From IMG/VR virus record IMGVR_UViG_3300042367_000196, positions 1 through 64,000 of that record: DNA of 64,000 bases; one strand, written 5' to 3'. Every line of letters starts with the position of its first letter. Within the stretch, counting starts at the first letter, position 1. The notes under the pieces are model-generated. The model made no database searches, was not told where the DNA came from, and saw only the letters and a list, made by a program, of their open reading frames with translations. This document shows, in pieces, positions 57,301 to 64,000 of the stretch. Made by a program: the position numbers and the translations under genes. The stretch comes from a virus.

Positions 57301-59717
57301 AAGACGAGACTTCCGAGCCAATGGCTTCAAAAGACCTTTCTAAAGATCTTAGTGAAATGATTGAGCGTAAAAAAGGCCTGCCAGCGGGAGAGGAAATATC
57401 GGCTGCTAAAGCTGCAATACTTGGCAGGAAGAAAGGAAACTTTGAATTCTTTGTGCCTGCTAATGCTGAGGATTTTGCTGGTATGCTTTATAAATTTTAT
57501 GGCAAAGGAGAACAAGGTAACAAAGATATGGAGCTAATGAAAAAAGCTTTATTAGATCCATACGAAAGAGGCGAAAATGCGCTTAGTTCATACAGACAAA
57601 AACTTACTACCGATTTAAAAGCAATGGATGCTCAATTAAATGAGTTAGGTGGTAAGGTAACTAATGAGTCTAAAGAAGCTTTAAAGAAATCTGGTTTTGA
57701 CGCTGATCAAGCAACAAGAGTATATATATGGAATAAGAAGGGTGAAAAAATACCTGACATAACAGATACTGAAGTTAAAGAACTTTCAGATATTGTTGCA
57801 AATGATGCTCGTTTAAGAAGTTATGCGGATGGCGTTATGTCTCTTGTTGATTTTCCAGCCCCTACAGATTCATGGTATGGAAGTAATCTAAAATACGATT
57901 TATATAAATACAGTACAGAAGGTGTGAGAAAAGATTTCTTAGCTGAATGGAAAGAGAATATGGATGCAATGTTTACAAAAGAGAACTACATTCGTATGGA
58001 AGCTGCTTATGGAAAAGGATTTGTAGAAAACTTTAAGTCATTAACAAAAAGAATGGAAACAGGTAAGTTTAGACCTGAAAACATTAATAGAGCGGCTCAA
58101 AAAGGATTAGATTGGATCAACGGATCTGTTGGTGTTATCATGTGGATGAATATGCGTTCCGCACTACTTCAAACTACATCGGCGATAAACTATATAAACT
58201 GGGGAGACAATAATATATTAGCCGCTGGTAAAACAATAGCTAAGCCTGTAGAGTTTGCTAAGACTTTTAAAGAACTAATAAATTCTGATTTCTTAAAGCA
58301 ACGTAGAAACGGGTTAGAGATAAATATCGAAGATGCCGAGATTGCAAGAGCGATTGAAAAGGGAGGTAATGCACCTCAACGTATATTTGGCCAATTGATA
58401 AAGGCCGGTTTTAAACCTACTCAAATGGCAGATAGTTTCTCTATTGCAATTGGTGGTACACCTTTTTACATGAATAGAACTAAAACTTACCAAAAAGAAG
58501 TGATTATTGATAGCAATGGTAATGAAGTTAGAAAGTATACCGATGCTGAAGCAAAGAAAAAAGCATTTGATGATTTTAGAGCATTGTCAGAAGAACACCA
58601 ACAGTCAAGTAGACAAGATCGTGTTTCTAATGTGCAACTTGGGGTTTTAGGTAGATTAATATTTGCATTCAACAATACTCAGATGCAGATGGCACGTTTA
58701 CAAAAGAAAGCCACTCTTGATATAATAAATAAAAGAGGAGATATGAAAACAAACGTATCTAAGCTTGTATATTATGGAGTGGTACAAAGTGCGATCTTTA
58801 CCGCTTTACAACAAGGTGCTTTTGGAATGATGTTTGGCAAAGATGAAGATGAACTAAAAGAAGGTGAAGCTGAGCACATTGCTAAAAAGAAAGAAGAGAA
58901 AGTTGTTGGTATGTTAAATAGTATGGTAGATGGTACTTTAACCGGTATTGGATTAGCTGGTAAACTAGCTGTAACTGCTAAAAATACTTTATTGAAATAC
59001 CAAGATGAAAGCGCTAAAGGATATAAAGCAAACTACGGTAAAGTTGTTAATGAAGCTTTAAGTATATCTCCACCTTTGTCAAGTAAAACTAAAAAAGCCG
59101 CTAGTGCTTTTGAGGATATAAAAAGATTAAGCACCAAGAAAGGACAAAAAGAAGTTGAAGAGTCTGGTGCATTCAATAATCCTTATAACATGCCTAGAGC
59201 AAAATTAGTGGCCGCTGCAACAAATATACCAGTAGACAGGGTGTTAACAAAGCTTGATAACTTAATTACAGCTATAGATGATGAAAATATTCAAGGTTGG
59301 CAAAGAGCTGCGTTATCTTTAGGATGGGATAAATATAGTTTAGGGATGTATGAAGACGAATATTTGGATCCTACTGAACAAGCCGCCGCTGATGCAAAAG
59401 AAAAAGCTGAAAAATCTGCAGAAGCAAAAGCTACTAGAGATGCTAAAAAAGCGCTAGAGCAAGCAGAATATGACGCTTTACCACAAGTAACAAAAGATAG
59501 CCTTGACTTAGTAAAAATAAAAGCAAAAGAAAAAAAATCTAGGGATAAATACATAGAGGAGCAAGTTAGAAAATCAAAACTAACACCTGAACAGTTGGAG
59601 TACGAGAAGTATTTAGCGAAAGAGAAAAGAAAAAAGTCTAAAGAAAAGGCAAGGATTACAAAAATACGAAACCAAAAAATAAAAGATTCTATAAATTACG
59701 CTAATACAAGAAGGTAA
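51384..59717 (+). CDS. Giant internal virion protein (polyvalent protein) with metallopeptidase-like domain
   Basis: It has 2777 residues, by far the largest gene. A zinc-peptidase-like section has LGHEVGHAMVKAAFE (HEVGH at 869-873) with PEEYIMNVVELLQ some 70 residues on as a possible third ligand. The body is charged and mostly helical. The end (about 2430-2490) has a conserved-looking F-A-F-N-N-T-Q-M-Q-M-A-R-L-Q-K-K and a hydrophobic stretch YYGVVQSAIFTALQQGAFGM, then a 150-residue coiled-coil tail rich in Lys, Ala and Glu. This matches giant proteins packaged in Bacteroidetes podoviruses and ejected with DNA. An eight-residue phrase E-x-M-A-S-K-(D/E) recurs at M1052, M1536 and M1980. No phage RNA polymerase signature is seen. 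Confidence 0.78.
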   Translation: MTPFLTKQELEKKRKAKESLLPKIKKEAGETEKAFLDRLLKNAPIVKTIEVPRQRKFTGVPEVSLGGVVEKKIKKQEEKKIFPNKKVVEEEPVERTITEKVMQPGEDIIPGFKHFITDIIDSNEVYRMQDDIFGLEYGESISEKENLDTYEELLSNEDIKGKLRNRALANYKALHPNQKIDDYFVDVMVNDVIANKIQEEQETEAKWKKEYADKSILAGKYDNVLNLGIDTHIKQVSPEEQFIIKGLAEARKLQKIVDNPNVNQDEYAKAFSKLGTLDKNVKNALKEYDSKYSFHFDNVTGRRLTKEEVDNRIKAGEGNTMTDQEKQIAKMRTAHKNSDLESLERGYFSHLYKYNNYISKLNKTYDLNPSDIVLRNSLATKGYKFKPGTNIFTGVKLKDLIPFVGSSKGYDKSIEKAFVDAAPPGKGTQVRQLMVPYLKDLIKEKTPLMLEREAYKLSYLMNIDPKSMSQGYGERFLESVSDATIGVKATRDLFKTSSRTKLDQIKEVFNDAGVKPTKEQEDNFRRDDVMKITEGVGTFLPELPKFAIANAISGGILGSTAFGARMAALGRSTKLMDKIVYNGFNALKEEAIFKTVTAGESQTGGGAGFYLGGKLVGKLGKFSPINLTGRSAAFRPFVQKVIQPGVGMSVGSEGAAIVESIYKDVKDNKSFKMSMEDLYGNSDETTSRMMVNLAIGGLIGAKDLKLATDFKSIAAKRDMVDNLNVEIENLEAENNPKNKKTIEQKINLMNSLNLELNFADQAFNDLDVLSLKQEIKKAKAEIESGKLDERQKLEAENFIAEGGAKIDAVRRNLIRDFNAKAKAGAFGKDTKLVVVDGEEAMGNGNKAEFKPNGEIWVNIEKFRKGVLGHEVGHAMVKAAFEKNKDLAQKMKDAIQPVVEKALQSRRQLGGSLEKTIDKFYSEAELTGSKRPEEYIMNVVELLQEPSLRDAMLNTDILPTFRRALGEIGNKIGFDFTSNKALDVGEKNADRASDLLEFLYELGTSAEGRSASALKNKFKKFDNILIDGKKLINEKTGEEIITEEKAIGEIESMASKEISENEKKDIFSKATRAYEDAMKSGSSPEIAGLMVGMEMEPLIKKQVERYLISKGITMSRDQIQDIVDSLTTDSGTGTFGVPSLTQGWTKGQEIIKYINTENPTREQINNKAKELGIQDRTSAGSESSTIDKYIKMAKGETEQAQLTSYIFGNLPKRILQTLQKSEFSDSFNTFSMEDVKNIDKLEESAGISGASGSNEQGYIDISSPEKYTRDSQKNAETILELPAPLVEKINTDANKFLNSQKLENLDAKSIGTVPLKDGGKAKVAMLESDKARITYPDGRVETIKARSPKLVEQYLGAADKSFEKDFNFKEGLSEDFKNSLFNDLSKHAGNIIDNKRATPEYAKFIDNAFPLFKTFLSQYSVNKRFADFKEPYIDPATGKQAREKTAAGNPIFTKKNITLAEWRKYFLGDGTQRIDGKRRSIIEALAVELGFDATMNVLGKEAMREQLELRQGELSVKLVENYVAVIGKQIDRGIETMASKDLRERVQEKFGLSKEVADFRIVRSLFDENNNIRSNEEIWASPIGRFVWELQEYNAENRLANDIEARIAADKENANFKQKLKADGIKFDYENIKDFVTINKKSEKELKEYEEEFVKPFAALVPREVSEFTTAANTKLGNNELSLYGGNSILAPFLSYTSRQDIKGELLNRTRFEEVTKDAKTNIELSPELKNEWEELIKQARANNKKGKGITIITKSKDHQKKIDVISKSNLDPKEKINLIDNLPSREEAIIDTAIKNKLFELKLKTIKEMAQSLDQSKAGDPARERLAKHVAAMVLNNDKFGPRKYSSEIYYDLSMPADAKTKNEHLTSKARFGADLVGAIKENKLTDEKITELLTYFESALGNKEGQIFADIHLGKTADNAKFYKLAIAQMANITVEKSKYKEALENVYNWTTKKTAWQELIESDLAKEFSIKDETSEPMASKDLSKDLSEMIERKKGLPAGEEISAAKAAILGRKKGNFEFFVPANAEDFAGMLYKFYGKGEQGNKDMELMKKALLDPYERGENALSSYRQKLTTDLKAMDAQLNELGGKVTNESKEALKKSGFDADQATRVYIWNKKGEKIPDITDTEVKELSDIVANDARLRSYADGVMSLVDFPAPTDSWYGSNLKYDLYKYSTEGVRKDFLAEWKENMDAMFTKENYIRMEAAYGKGFVENFKSLTKRMETGKFRPENINRAAQKGLDWINGSVGVIMWMNMRSALLQTTSAINYINWGDNNILAAGKTIAKPVEFAKTFKELINSDFLKQRRNGLEINIEDAEIARAIEKGGNAPQRIFGQLIKAGFKPTQMADSFSIAIGGTPFYMNRTKTYQKEVIIDSNGNEVRKYTDAEAKKKAFDDFRALSEEHQQSSRQDRVSNVQLGVLGRLIFAFNNTQMQMARLQKKATLDIINKRGDMKTNVSKLVYYGVVQSAIFTALQQGAFGMMFGKDEDELKEGEAEHIAKKKEEKVVGMLNSMVDGTLTGIGLAGKLAVTAKNTLLKYQDESAKGYKANYGKVVNEALSISPPLSSKTKKAASAFEDIKRLSTKKGQKEVEESGAFNNPYNMPRAKLVAAATNIPVDRVLTKLDNLITAIDDENIQGWQRAALSLGWDKYSLGMYEDEYLDPTEQAAADAKEKAEKSAEAKATRDAKKALEQAEYDALPQVTKDSLDLVKIKAKEKKSRDKYIEEQVRKSKLTPEQLEYEKYLAKEKRKKSKEKARITKIRNQKIKDSINYANTRR

Positions 59718-59900
59718 ATGAAGCCAATAACTTTAACAATCAAGGAGAACAGATCAAATATTACTTTTCCTAAAGGCATGGAAATCTCTGTCAGTGCTAA
59801 TGGTTCTGGCAGAGCCGTTCCAAAACAAAATCAAGATCCAGCAAGCAGCTGCTGCGGAAAAAAAGGTAAGTGTAACTGCAAAAACAAAAGTAAATCATGA
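59718..59900 (+). CDS. Small cysteine-rich tail-end protein
   Basis: It has 60 residues: MKPITLTIKENRSNITFPKG, then beta-type ISVSANGSG and a C-terminal SSCCGKKGKCNCKNKSKS with four cysteines. The C-terminal C-C-x-x-x-x-x-C-x-C looks metal-binding. It starts directly after the giant gene's stop, and its end overlaps the holin-like ATG. The function is unknown. Confidence 0.65.
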   Translation: MKPITLTIKENRSNITFPKGMEISVSANGSGRAVPKQNQDPASSCCGKKGKCNCKNKSKS

Positions 59901-60073
59901 AAAATTTTATAGATGATCTTAAAGTTTATGCACTTAATTCAGGAGCACTAATGATTTCATTCACCCAAGTAGAGAATGTATTGAAAATACTATTATTAAT
60001 AATCTCCATAGCGTATACGTTAATGAAGATGAGACTTGCCATCAAAAACAAAAAAGATGAGACCGATAAATAA
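59897..60073 (+). CDS. Holin-like single-span membrane protein
   Basis: It has 58 residues. MKNFIDDLKVYALNSGALMI is followed by one hydrophobic helix (about 28-45, VLKILLLIISIAYTLMKM) and a basic/acidic tail KNKKDETDK. It overlaps the amidase gene by 17 nt. Short proteins with A-L-x-x-S-x-x-x-x-E-x-x-L-K-I-x-L-L-x-x-S-I-x-Y-T next to the endolysin are common in marine phages, so I call it holin-like or another lysis partner. Confidence 0.62.
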   Translation: MKNFIDDLKVYALNSGALMISFTQVENVLKILLLIISIAYTLMKMRLAIKNKKDETDK

Positions 60074-60491
60074 AATAATTTTGCATTGTACCGCCACGCC
60101 AGAGGGTAGAGAGACGACTGTTGATGACATCAGAAAATGGCATAAAGCTCAAGGATGGAGCGATATTGGTTACCATTATGTTGTATATCTTGACGGGACA
60201 ATACATAAAGGTAGGCCAATTGATAGAGTTGGTGCACATACACAAGGGCATAATGCTGGATCTATAGGTATAGTCTATGTTGGTGGAATTGATAAAATGA
60301 GTCTGAAACCAAAAGACACTAGAACCATAAAACAAAAAGAAGCATTGTACGAGTTTCTTATGGAGCAGATGCTAATATATAAAGGCGCAACATTGCATGG
60401 TCATAACGAGTTTGCGGCGAAAGCTTGCCCGAGTTTTAATGTTCAAAAAGAATATGCCGATATAATAAAATTCTACAAAAAGACTAAATAA
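60057..60491 (+). CDS. N-acetylmuramoyl-L-alanine amidase (T7 lysozyme-like endolysin)
   Basis: Cuts the bond between muramic acid and L-alanine in peptidoglycan. It has 144 residues from the ATG at 60057; a TTG seven codons earlier is less likely. Amidase_2 marks are in order: ILHCTATPEG (first zinc histidine), DIRKWHKAQGWSDIGYHYVV, HTQGHNAGSIGIVYVGGID, HGHNEFAAKACPSFNV (second histidine, catalytic lysine, zinc cysteine). The match to T7 lysozyme is close along its length. The gene has no signal peptide, so a holin must release it. No T7-type polymerase is present that it could inhibit. Confidence 0.93.
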   Translation: MRPINKIILHCTATPEGRETTVDDIRKWHKAQGWSDIGYHYVVYLDGTIHKGRPIDRVGAHTQGHNAGSIGIVYVGGIDKMSLKPKDTRTIKQKEALYEFLMEQMLIYKGATLHGHNEFAAKACPSFNVQKEYADIIKFYKKTK

Positions 60492-60493
60492 TA

Positions 60494-60526
60494 AAAAAAG
60501 GGACCACATTTGTGAATCCCTTTTTT
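60494..60526. terminator. Bidirectional terminator between late genes and RNR genes
   Basis: AAAAAAGGGA (60494-60503) pairs with TCCCTTTTTT (60517-60526) in a 10-bp stem, giving a T-run on both strands. It lies between the amidase (plus) and the ribonucleotide reductase alpha gene (minus), so it should end both convergent messages. Confidence 0.85.
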
Positions 60527-60546
60527 ATTTTCAAAAGTGTATAGCA

Positions 60547-62274
60547 TTAACCGTCGCAGGACAAACAACCCTCATCCATTGCTTTTGCTGCAATATCTCC
60601 TCTTAAAACACTCTCTGTTCTTGTGTAGTATAAAGTCTTAACTCCTTTTTTCCAAGCGTCCATGTGAACTGTATTAAGCCACTTTGGTGTTGCTTCACTT
60701 GGGAAAGCTAAATTCAAACTTACCGATTGATCAATATACTGTTGTCTTATACCGGCTTGATTAACCAATTCTAACTGATTAATTTCTTTAAACGTTTTAA
60801 AAACCTCTTTAACAGGTATATCGTGATTACCAACTAAAACACCTTCAAGTTCGTCTATATCTTGTATTGATCCTCCATCAGCTAATATCTTATTCCATAT
60901 TGCATCAGTGTTTAAATCGTTGTCTTCAAGAACTTGTTCTAATGTTGGATTCTTTCTAATGAAAGTTCCTTTAGCGCTTTGTTCTGTAAAAACATTAGCC
61001 GCCCAAGGCTCTATTCCAGAAGATACGTTACCACTAAGCTTACTATTTGAAACAGTAGGAGCAATAGCACGTAAATGGGTATTGCGCATACCAGAGCCAA
61101 CACACCACAAAGGCTCACCGTAAACCTCAGCCAAAGCTCTACTGGCTCTTTCACTTTCGATCTTAATTTGCGAAAATATTTTCCTAGTCTCAAACTGAGC
61201 AAGTAAACCTTCAAAAGGAATACCCTTCTCTTGTAAGTATGTGTGCCATCCGAGTACTCCCAAGCCCAATGCTCGTCCTTTTTGTGCAGATCGAACAGAA
61301 TTTTCGAATCCGCGTAATCCCTTTGCACGTTGAATAAATTCTTCCATAACTCCATCAAGAAACCATGTGGCGTCATATACAAGATTAGTGTCTTTCCATT
61401 CTTCATATTTAGCTAAATTTAATGATGATAAGCAACATACAAAACTGTGACTCTCATCTGTATGCAACGTAATTTCACTGCATATATTTGTCATGTGGAC
61501 TTTTAATCCGTTATCCTTGTATGCTTTAGGATTAGCTTTATTAACATTTCCTTTAAACATGATATACGGCTCTCCAGTTGCTTTTCGCTTTCTAAGAAGT
61601 TTGCTCCATCTATTCCTAGCTTCTGCATCTCCTTGTTCAAGCTTACGCATAAATTTATCACCAACAACTGCGCATTGATGTAGATTAAGCGCTTGTCTGT
61701 TAACATCGCCTTTTGGCTCTCTAATTTCAAGCCACTCTTCAAAATCTCTGTGTTCAATGTTAATATTAACCGAGGCAGCTCCTCTGCGGACGCTTCCTTG
61801 ATTTGTTGCAAGAATTGTTGAATCATATATCTTGCAGAATGGGACGACTCCATCTGATGTTCCATTACCTGTTATTTTACTGCCAGCGGGTCTAATTTGA
61901 TTAACACCGATACCAACTCCACCGCCGTGCTTAGCGAGTAGCATCATCTCTAAATTTTTCTGTCCAATGTCTTGAATGCTATCGGCTACATCAATACCAA
62001 AGCAACTAATTGGTAATCCTCGATCTGTGCCTGTATTAGACAACACTGGTGAAGCTAAACATAGCCAACCATTCCAAATGTATTCAAAAAACTTTTCTGC
62101 TAGTTCTGGCTTGTATAAACGTCTCGCTACTGTTGTAGCAACTCTCATATAAGCATCTCTTGGTGTTTCATCAAACACTAAATATCCTCCAGTAATAGTT
62201 TTCTTATACACTTCTGTATCACCCCAAGTAGGATAATCTACTCCTTTAACCCATTCATCATTCCATGTACTCAT
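60547..62274 (-). CDS. nrdA: Ribonucleotide reductase class I, alpha (large) subunit
   Basis: Reduces ribonucleotides to deoxyribonucleotides. It has 575 residues, shorter than bacterial NrdA because the N-terminal ATP-cone is absent. Key sites are intact: LPISCFGIDV (first redox cysteine), MTNICSEITL (Asn, radical Cys, Glu), FVCCLSSLNLA (second redox Cys), LYYTRTESVL with the radical-transfer Tyr pair, and a C-terminal CLSC tail for reductant. Loss of the ATP-cone suggests it is not inhibited by dATP, helpful during phage replication. The beta subunit gene is upstream in the same operon. Confidence 0.95.
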   Translation of the reverse strand: MSTWNDEWVKGVDYPTWGDTEVYKKTITGGYLVFDETPRDAYMRVATTVARRLYKPELAEKFFEYIWNGWLCLASPVLSNTGTDRGLPISCFGIDVADSIQDIGQKNLEMMLLAKHGGGVGIGVNQIRPAGSKITGNGTSDGVVPFCKIYDSTILATNQGSVRRGAASVNINIEHRDFEEWLEIREPKGDVNRQALNLHQCAVVGDKFMRKLEQGDAEARNRWSKLLRKRKATGEPYIMFKGNVNKANPKAYKDNGLKVHMTNICSEITLHTDESHSFVCCLSSLNLAKYEEWKDTNLVYDATWFLDGVMEEFIQRAKGLRGFENSVRSAQKGRALGLGVLGWHTYLQEKGIPFEGLLAQFETRKIFSQIKIESERASRALAEVYGEPLWCVGSGMRNTHLRAIAPTVSNSKLSGNVSSGIEPWAANVFTEQSAKGTFIRKNPTLEQVLEDNDLNTDAIWNKILADGGSIQDIDELEGVLVGNHDIPVKEVFKTFKEINQLELVNQAGIRQQYIDQSVSLNLAFPSEATPKWLNTVHMDAWKKGVKTLYYTRTESVLRGDIAAKAMDEGCLSCDG

Positions 62275-62563
62275 CTAAATCTATTTTATATTTACTATCT
62301 AATTTTAATTCGTCAATAAGCTCGTGACAAATTTTTGTGTTGTATATGTTCCATGCTTTCTGATCGAGCTCAGGTTTGTGAACTTTCATTCTTTCAAATA
62401 ACTCATCTACCTTGCATAATAAAGGCCTGTCTTCATATATAGAACAGGTTTTATTATCTTTTTCTAGGTGTTCACAAGCGCCGTCCCCCCTATCTGGCAT
62501 AAGACCTTTTGCTCCGATTGTCATACAACACGCACCGCAACCGGAACATAAGAATTTACTCAT
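62258..62563 (-). CDS. YkgJ-type cysteine-cluster protein
   Basis: It has 101 residues. FLCSGCGACCMTIG and later TCSIYEDRPLLCKVDE reproduce the YkgJ/CxxCC family: C-x-x-C-x-x-C-C, then C-x-I-Y-x-x-R-P-x-x-C. Two more cysteines (ACEHLE and ICHELI) complete it. Such proteins bind zinc or an iron-sulfur cluster; their role is not established. It sits between the two reductase subunit genes and overlaps the alpha-subunit start by 17 nt, so a role in redox or metal supply of the reductase is plausible. Confidence 0.75.
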   Translation of the reverse strand: MSKFLCSGCGACCMTIGAKGLMPDRGDGACEHLEKDNKTCSIYEDRPLLCKVDELFERMKVHKPELDQKAWNIYNTKICHELIDELKLDSKYKIDLDEYME

Positions 62564-62813
62564 TAGTTAATGATTTGTCTACGAAGTTAGCAAGCTCTTC
62601 AACAGCTTTCTCTTCAGCATACTTAGGATCCATTCTGTTTTTCAACTCAGCAATCGCTTCAGCATAACCCGGCATAAGTTCAATAGTCTTTATTATACCT
62701 ATGTTCAACGTAGATAAATGCTGATTCTCTTCCATAAGATTCAATACAGCTTTCTTTAATACTTCGATCTTTTTTTCTAGTTGATCTACTCTACTTTGTT
62801 TTTGTGCACTCAT
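62556..62813 (-). CDS. Small coiled-coil protein, unknown
   Basis: It has 85 residues. The first 35 residues form a coiled coil (RVDQLEKKIEVLKKAVLNLM), a short middle with LMPGYAEAIAELKNRMDPKY follows, then an acidic end. It overlaps the YkgJ-type gene by 8 nt. The family is unrecognised. Confidence 0.62.
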   Translation of the reverse strand: MSAQKQSRVDQLEKKIEVLKKAVLNLMEENQHLSTLNIGIIKTIELMPGYAEAIAELKNRMDPKYAEEKAVEELANFVDKSLTNE

Positions 62814-62834
62814 AATTAAATTGTTTTTTTATTA

Positions 62835-63803
62835 TTACCATATATCTTCAAAGTCTTCGTTTTCGCCAGCTTTCGAATAATCTGTCGGCCTAATTGCGAA
62901 AAAATCAGTATGAGTAACCCCCCCGGTAAGATGGTAGAACCAATCAAGATTAGCTGCTGCTTCCTTGTTAAACGGGAAATACGATCCCAAGTCGACATAA
63001 CCAAGCTCATATAGTTTTTCATTAGTTCTTTTTCTTATAAATTGAATTAGATCATAAGATTTGATACCTTCTATCTCTCCGGCTTCAAACATTTTGTCTA
63101 TATATTTTGTCTCTAATTCTATCATTGTTTCGGCAGCAGCAACAACATCAGCCCTGCAAGCTTCCAATAGATCTTTATCTTCGTCGCACATGTGACGGAA
63201 TAATTGACAGCCCATTTTACTGTGTAATGATTCATCTCTTACACTCCATTTCATTTGTTGACCAATGCCTTTTAGCAGATTACGTAATTGAAAAGAATAT
63301 AACACTGCAAAAGCAGAATAAAGACTGACACCTTCAGCAAACGCGGAGAATATTGCCAACGATTTACCAATTGCAACAGTATCACTACTATTAGTAGCAA
63401 CCAAATTATTAAAACGCCTAGCAGTTGCTGGCTCATGCAAAAATGCTTCATAATTTTCTAGTCCTAATGTTTCATTCAAATAACTATAAGCTACAGCATG
63501 AACAGTTTCTTGTGATCCAAACATCATAGCCATTTGTTGAATCTCGTGTTTTGGAAACCACTTTACAACTTTTTGTGTCCAATAATCTGAAACAGCACAT
63601 TCAGTTTGAGCAAAGCCTAATAAGATATTTCCTACTAGACTTTTCTCTTTACTGGTTAACTTTTCGTTCCAATCTTTAATATCACTTTGCATTGATATTT
63701 CAGTATGCAACCAAAAAGCCTGAGCTTGTTTCAACCAACCCTCCGTATAATATTCAGGATATTCAAACGGTTTGTACGCGACGCGCTCATTAAATAATCC
63801 CAT
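62835..63803 (-). CDS. nrdB: Ribonucleotide reductase class I, beta (small) subunit
   Basis: Holds the metal-radical cofactor used by the alpha subunit. It has 322 residues, all-helical. Metal ligands can be placed: E68 (QTECAVSDYW), E99 and H102 (SQETVHAVAYSYL), a glutamate in FAEGVSLYSAF, and E and H in VRDESLHSKMG. The radical tyrosine position is Y106. The first ligand is glutamate rather than the aspartate of E. coli NrdB. The C-terminal EDFEDIW tail binds the alpha subunit. The start overlaps the stop of the 46-residue gene (TAATG). Confidence 0.93.
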   Translation of the reverse strand: MGLFNERVAYKPFEYPEYYTEGWLKQAQAFWLHTEISMQSDIKDWNEKLTSKEKSLVGNILLGFAQTECAVSDYWTQKVVKWFPKHEIQQMAMMFGSQETVHAVAYSYLNETLGLENYEAFLHEPATARRFNNLVATNSSDTVAIGKSLAIFSAFAEGVSLYSAFAVLYSFQLRNLLKGIGQQMKWSVRDESLHSKMGCQLFRHMCDEDKDLLEACRADVVAAAETMIELETKYIDKMFEAGEIEGIKSYDLIQFIRKRTNEKLYELGYVDLGSYFPFNKEAAANLDWFYHLTGGVTHTDFFAIRPTDYSKAGENEDFEDIW

Positions 63804-63943
63804 TATTTATCAATCTCTATTGCTATGTCTATAAATGGTAAGTAAATCACCCATGTTGTATAATCTTTTTCCTCATACGCTCTGAAACCAAATAATATTC
63901 CAGGATATAATCCTATTGCTATTGTGTACCCTTTTTCTTCCAT
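63803..63943 (-). CDS. 46-residue protein, unknown
   Basis: It encodes MEEKGYTIAIGLYPGILFGF, then RAYEEKDYTTWVIYLPFIDI and AIEIDK. It is beta-type and aromatic. Its stop overlaps the beta-subunit start and its ATG overlaps the stop of the gene at the edge, so it is embedded in the reductase operon. It is not recognised. Confidence 0.65.
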   Translation of the reverse strand: MEEKGYTIAIGLYPGILFGFRAYEEKDYTTWVIYLPFIDIAIEIDK

Positions 63944-64000
63944 TATTTATACATATTTATTACTTCCATTAATTCTTTATACTTAACTTTTCCTTTTACC
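63943..64000 (-). CDS. Partial CDS, C-terminus only
   Basis: The frame enters from the right edge and ends VKGKVKYKELMEVINMYK before a stop that overlaps the next ATG. Only 18 codons are visible. It would be the gene upstream of the 46-residue protein in the reductase operon. A thioredoxin or glutaredoxin would be usual there, but nothing in this fragment shows it. Confidence 0.5.
   Translation of the reverse strand, partial: VKGKVKYKELMEVINMYK

Noticed and set aside
61011-61865. Alternative minus-strand frames of 131 and 120 codons within the reductase alpha gene.
   Set aside because: The alpha-subunit frame contains all catalytic motifs across this span; the other frames have no recognisable content.
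1-64000. The window might be a complete circular genome: joining the ends gives an in-frame 33-codon frame across the junction, and both ends share TTTTACC.
   Set aside because: A three-frame chance match and a 7-base overlap are weak, the window is exactly 64000 bases, and no DNA polymerase is seen, so a cut from a larger genome is more likely.

Overview
This window is most of a lytic tailed-phage genome. It is AT-rich and densely packed, has no integrase or bacterial housekeeping genes, and both ends cut through minus-strand genes. The host is probably a marine or aquatic member of the Bacteroidetes (Flavobacteriia-like). The reasons are that most start codons sit behind A/T-rich leaders without Shine-Dalgarno sequences, that a TAnnTTTG-type -7 box lies before the sigma-factor gene, and that the virion proteins (terminase, portal, capsid, giant internal protein) look like those of podoviruses of that group, such as crAss-like phages and Cellulophaga podoviruses. 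The host and phage group are inferences from family resemblance; no search was run.

Layout. (1) 0-7.3 kb, minus strand: DNA metabolism and early control. It holds thymidylate synthase, a small protein ending in a sliding-clamp-type motif, a T7 gp4-like primase-helicase, an SSB-like protein, a PD-(D/E)XK exonuclease with an ERF annealing protein, a sigma factor, two membrane proteins, a metallophosphoesterase and a helix-turn-helix protein. (2) 7.4-15.8 kb, minus strand: about 30 very small genes, mostly of unknown function, plus one odd tRNA-like gene. They are cut into short transcription units by eleven copies of one promoter-like element with an invariant 9-nt spacer. (3) 15.8-16.3 kb: a non-coding divergent region with GC-rich patches and a second type of promoter-like element. 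(4) 16.3-60.5 kb, plus strand: the late region. In order it holds two basic proteins, four tail-fibre or adhesin proteins, a holin-like and u-spanin pair, GroEL and GroES, a set of small basic proteins sharing S/T-P-x-K/R motifs, terminase, portal, scaffold, major capsid protein, connector and tail proteins, a 2777-residue internal protein, and a second holin-like gene with a T7-lysozyme-like amidase. (5) 60.5-64 kb, minus strand: both subunits of class I ribonucleotide reductase and small partners. This arm probably continues past the edge toward thymidylate synthase at the left end.

How it fits together. A host-type promoter could start sigma-factor synthesis, and the phage sigma factor could then read the repeated elements. 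Ribonucleotide reductase and thymidylate synthase supply dNTPs for replication by the primase-helicase, SSB and ERF/exonuclease set. The phage chaperonin pair may fold virion proteins. Stem-loop terminators right after the capsid gene and after its next neighbour may trim the capsid message. Lysis genes are split between about 24.7 kb and 60 kb. The most interesting features are the eleven-copy element, the S/T-P-x-K/R protein cluster, the GroEL/GroES pair, the 131-nt tRNA-like gene and the u-spanin.
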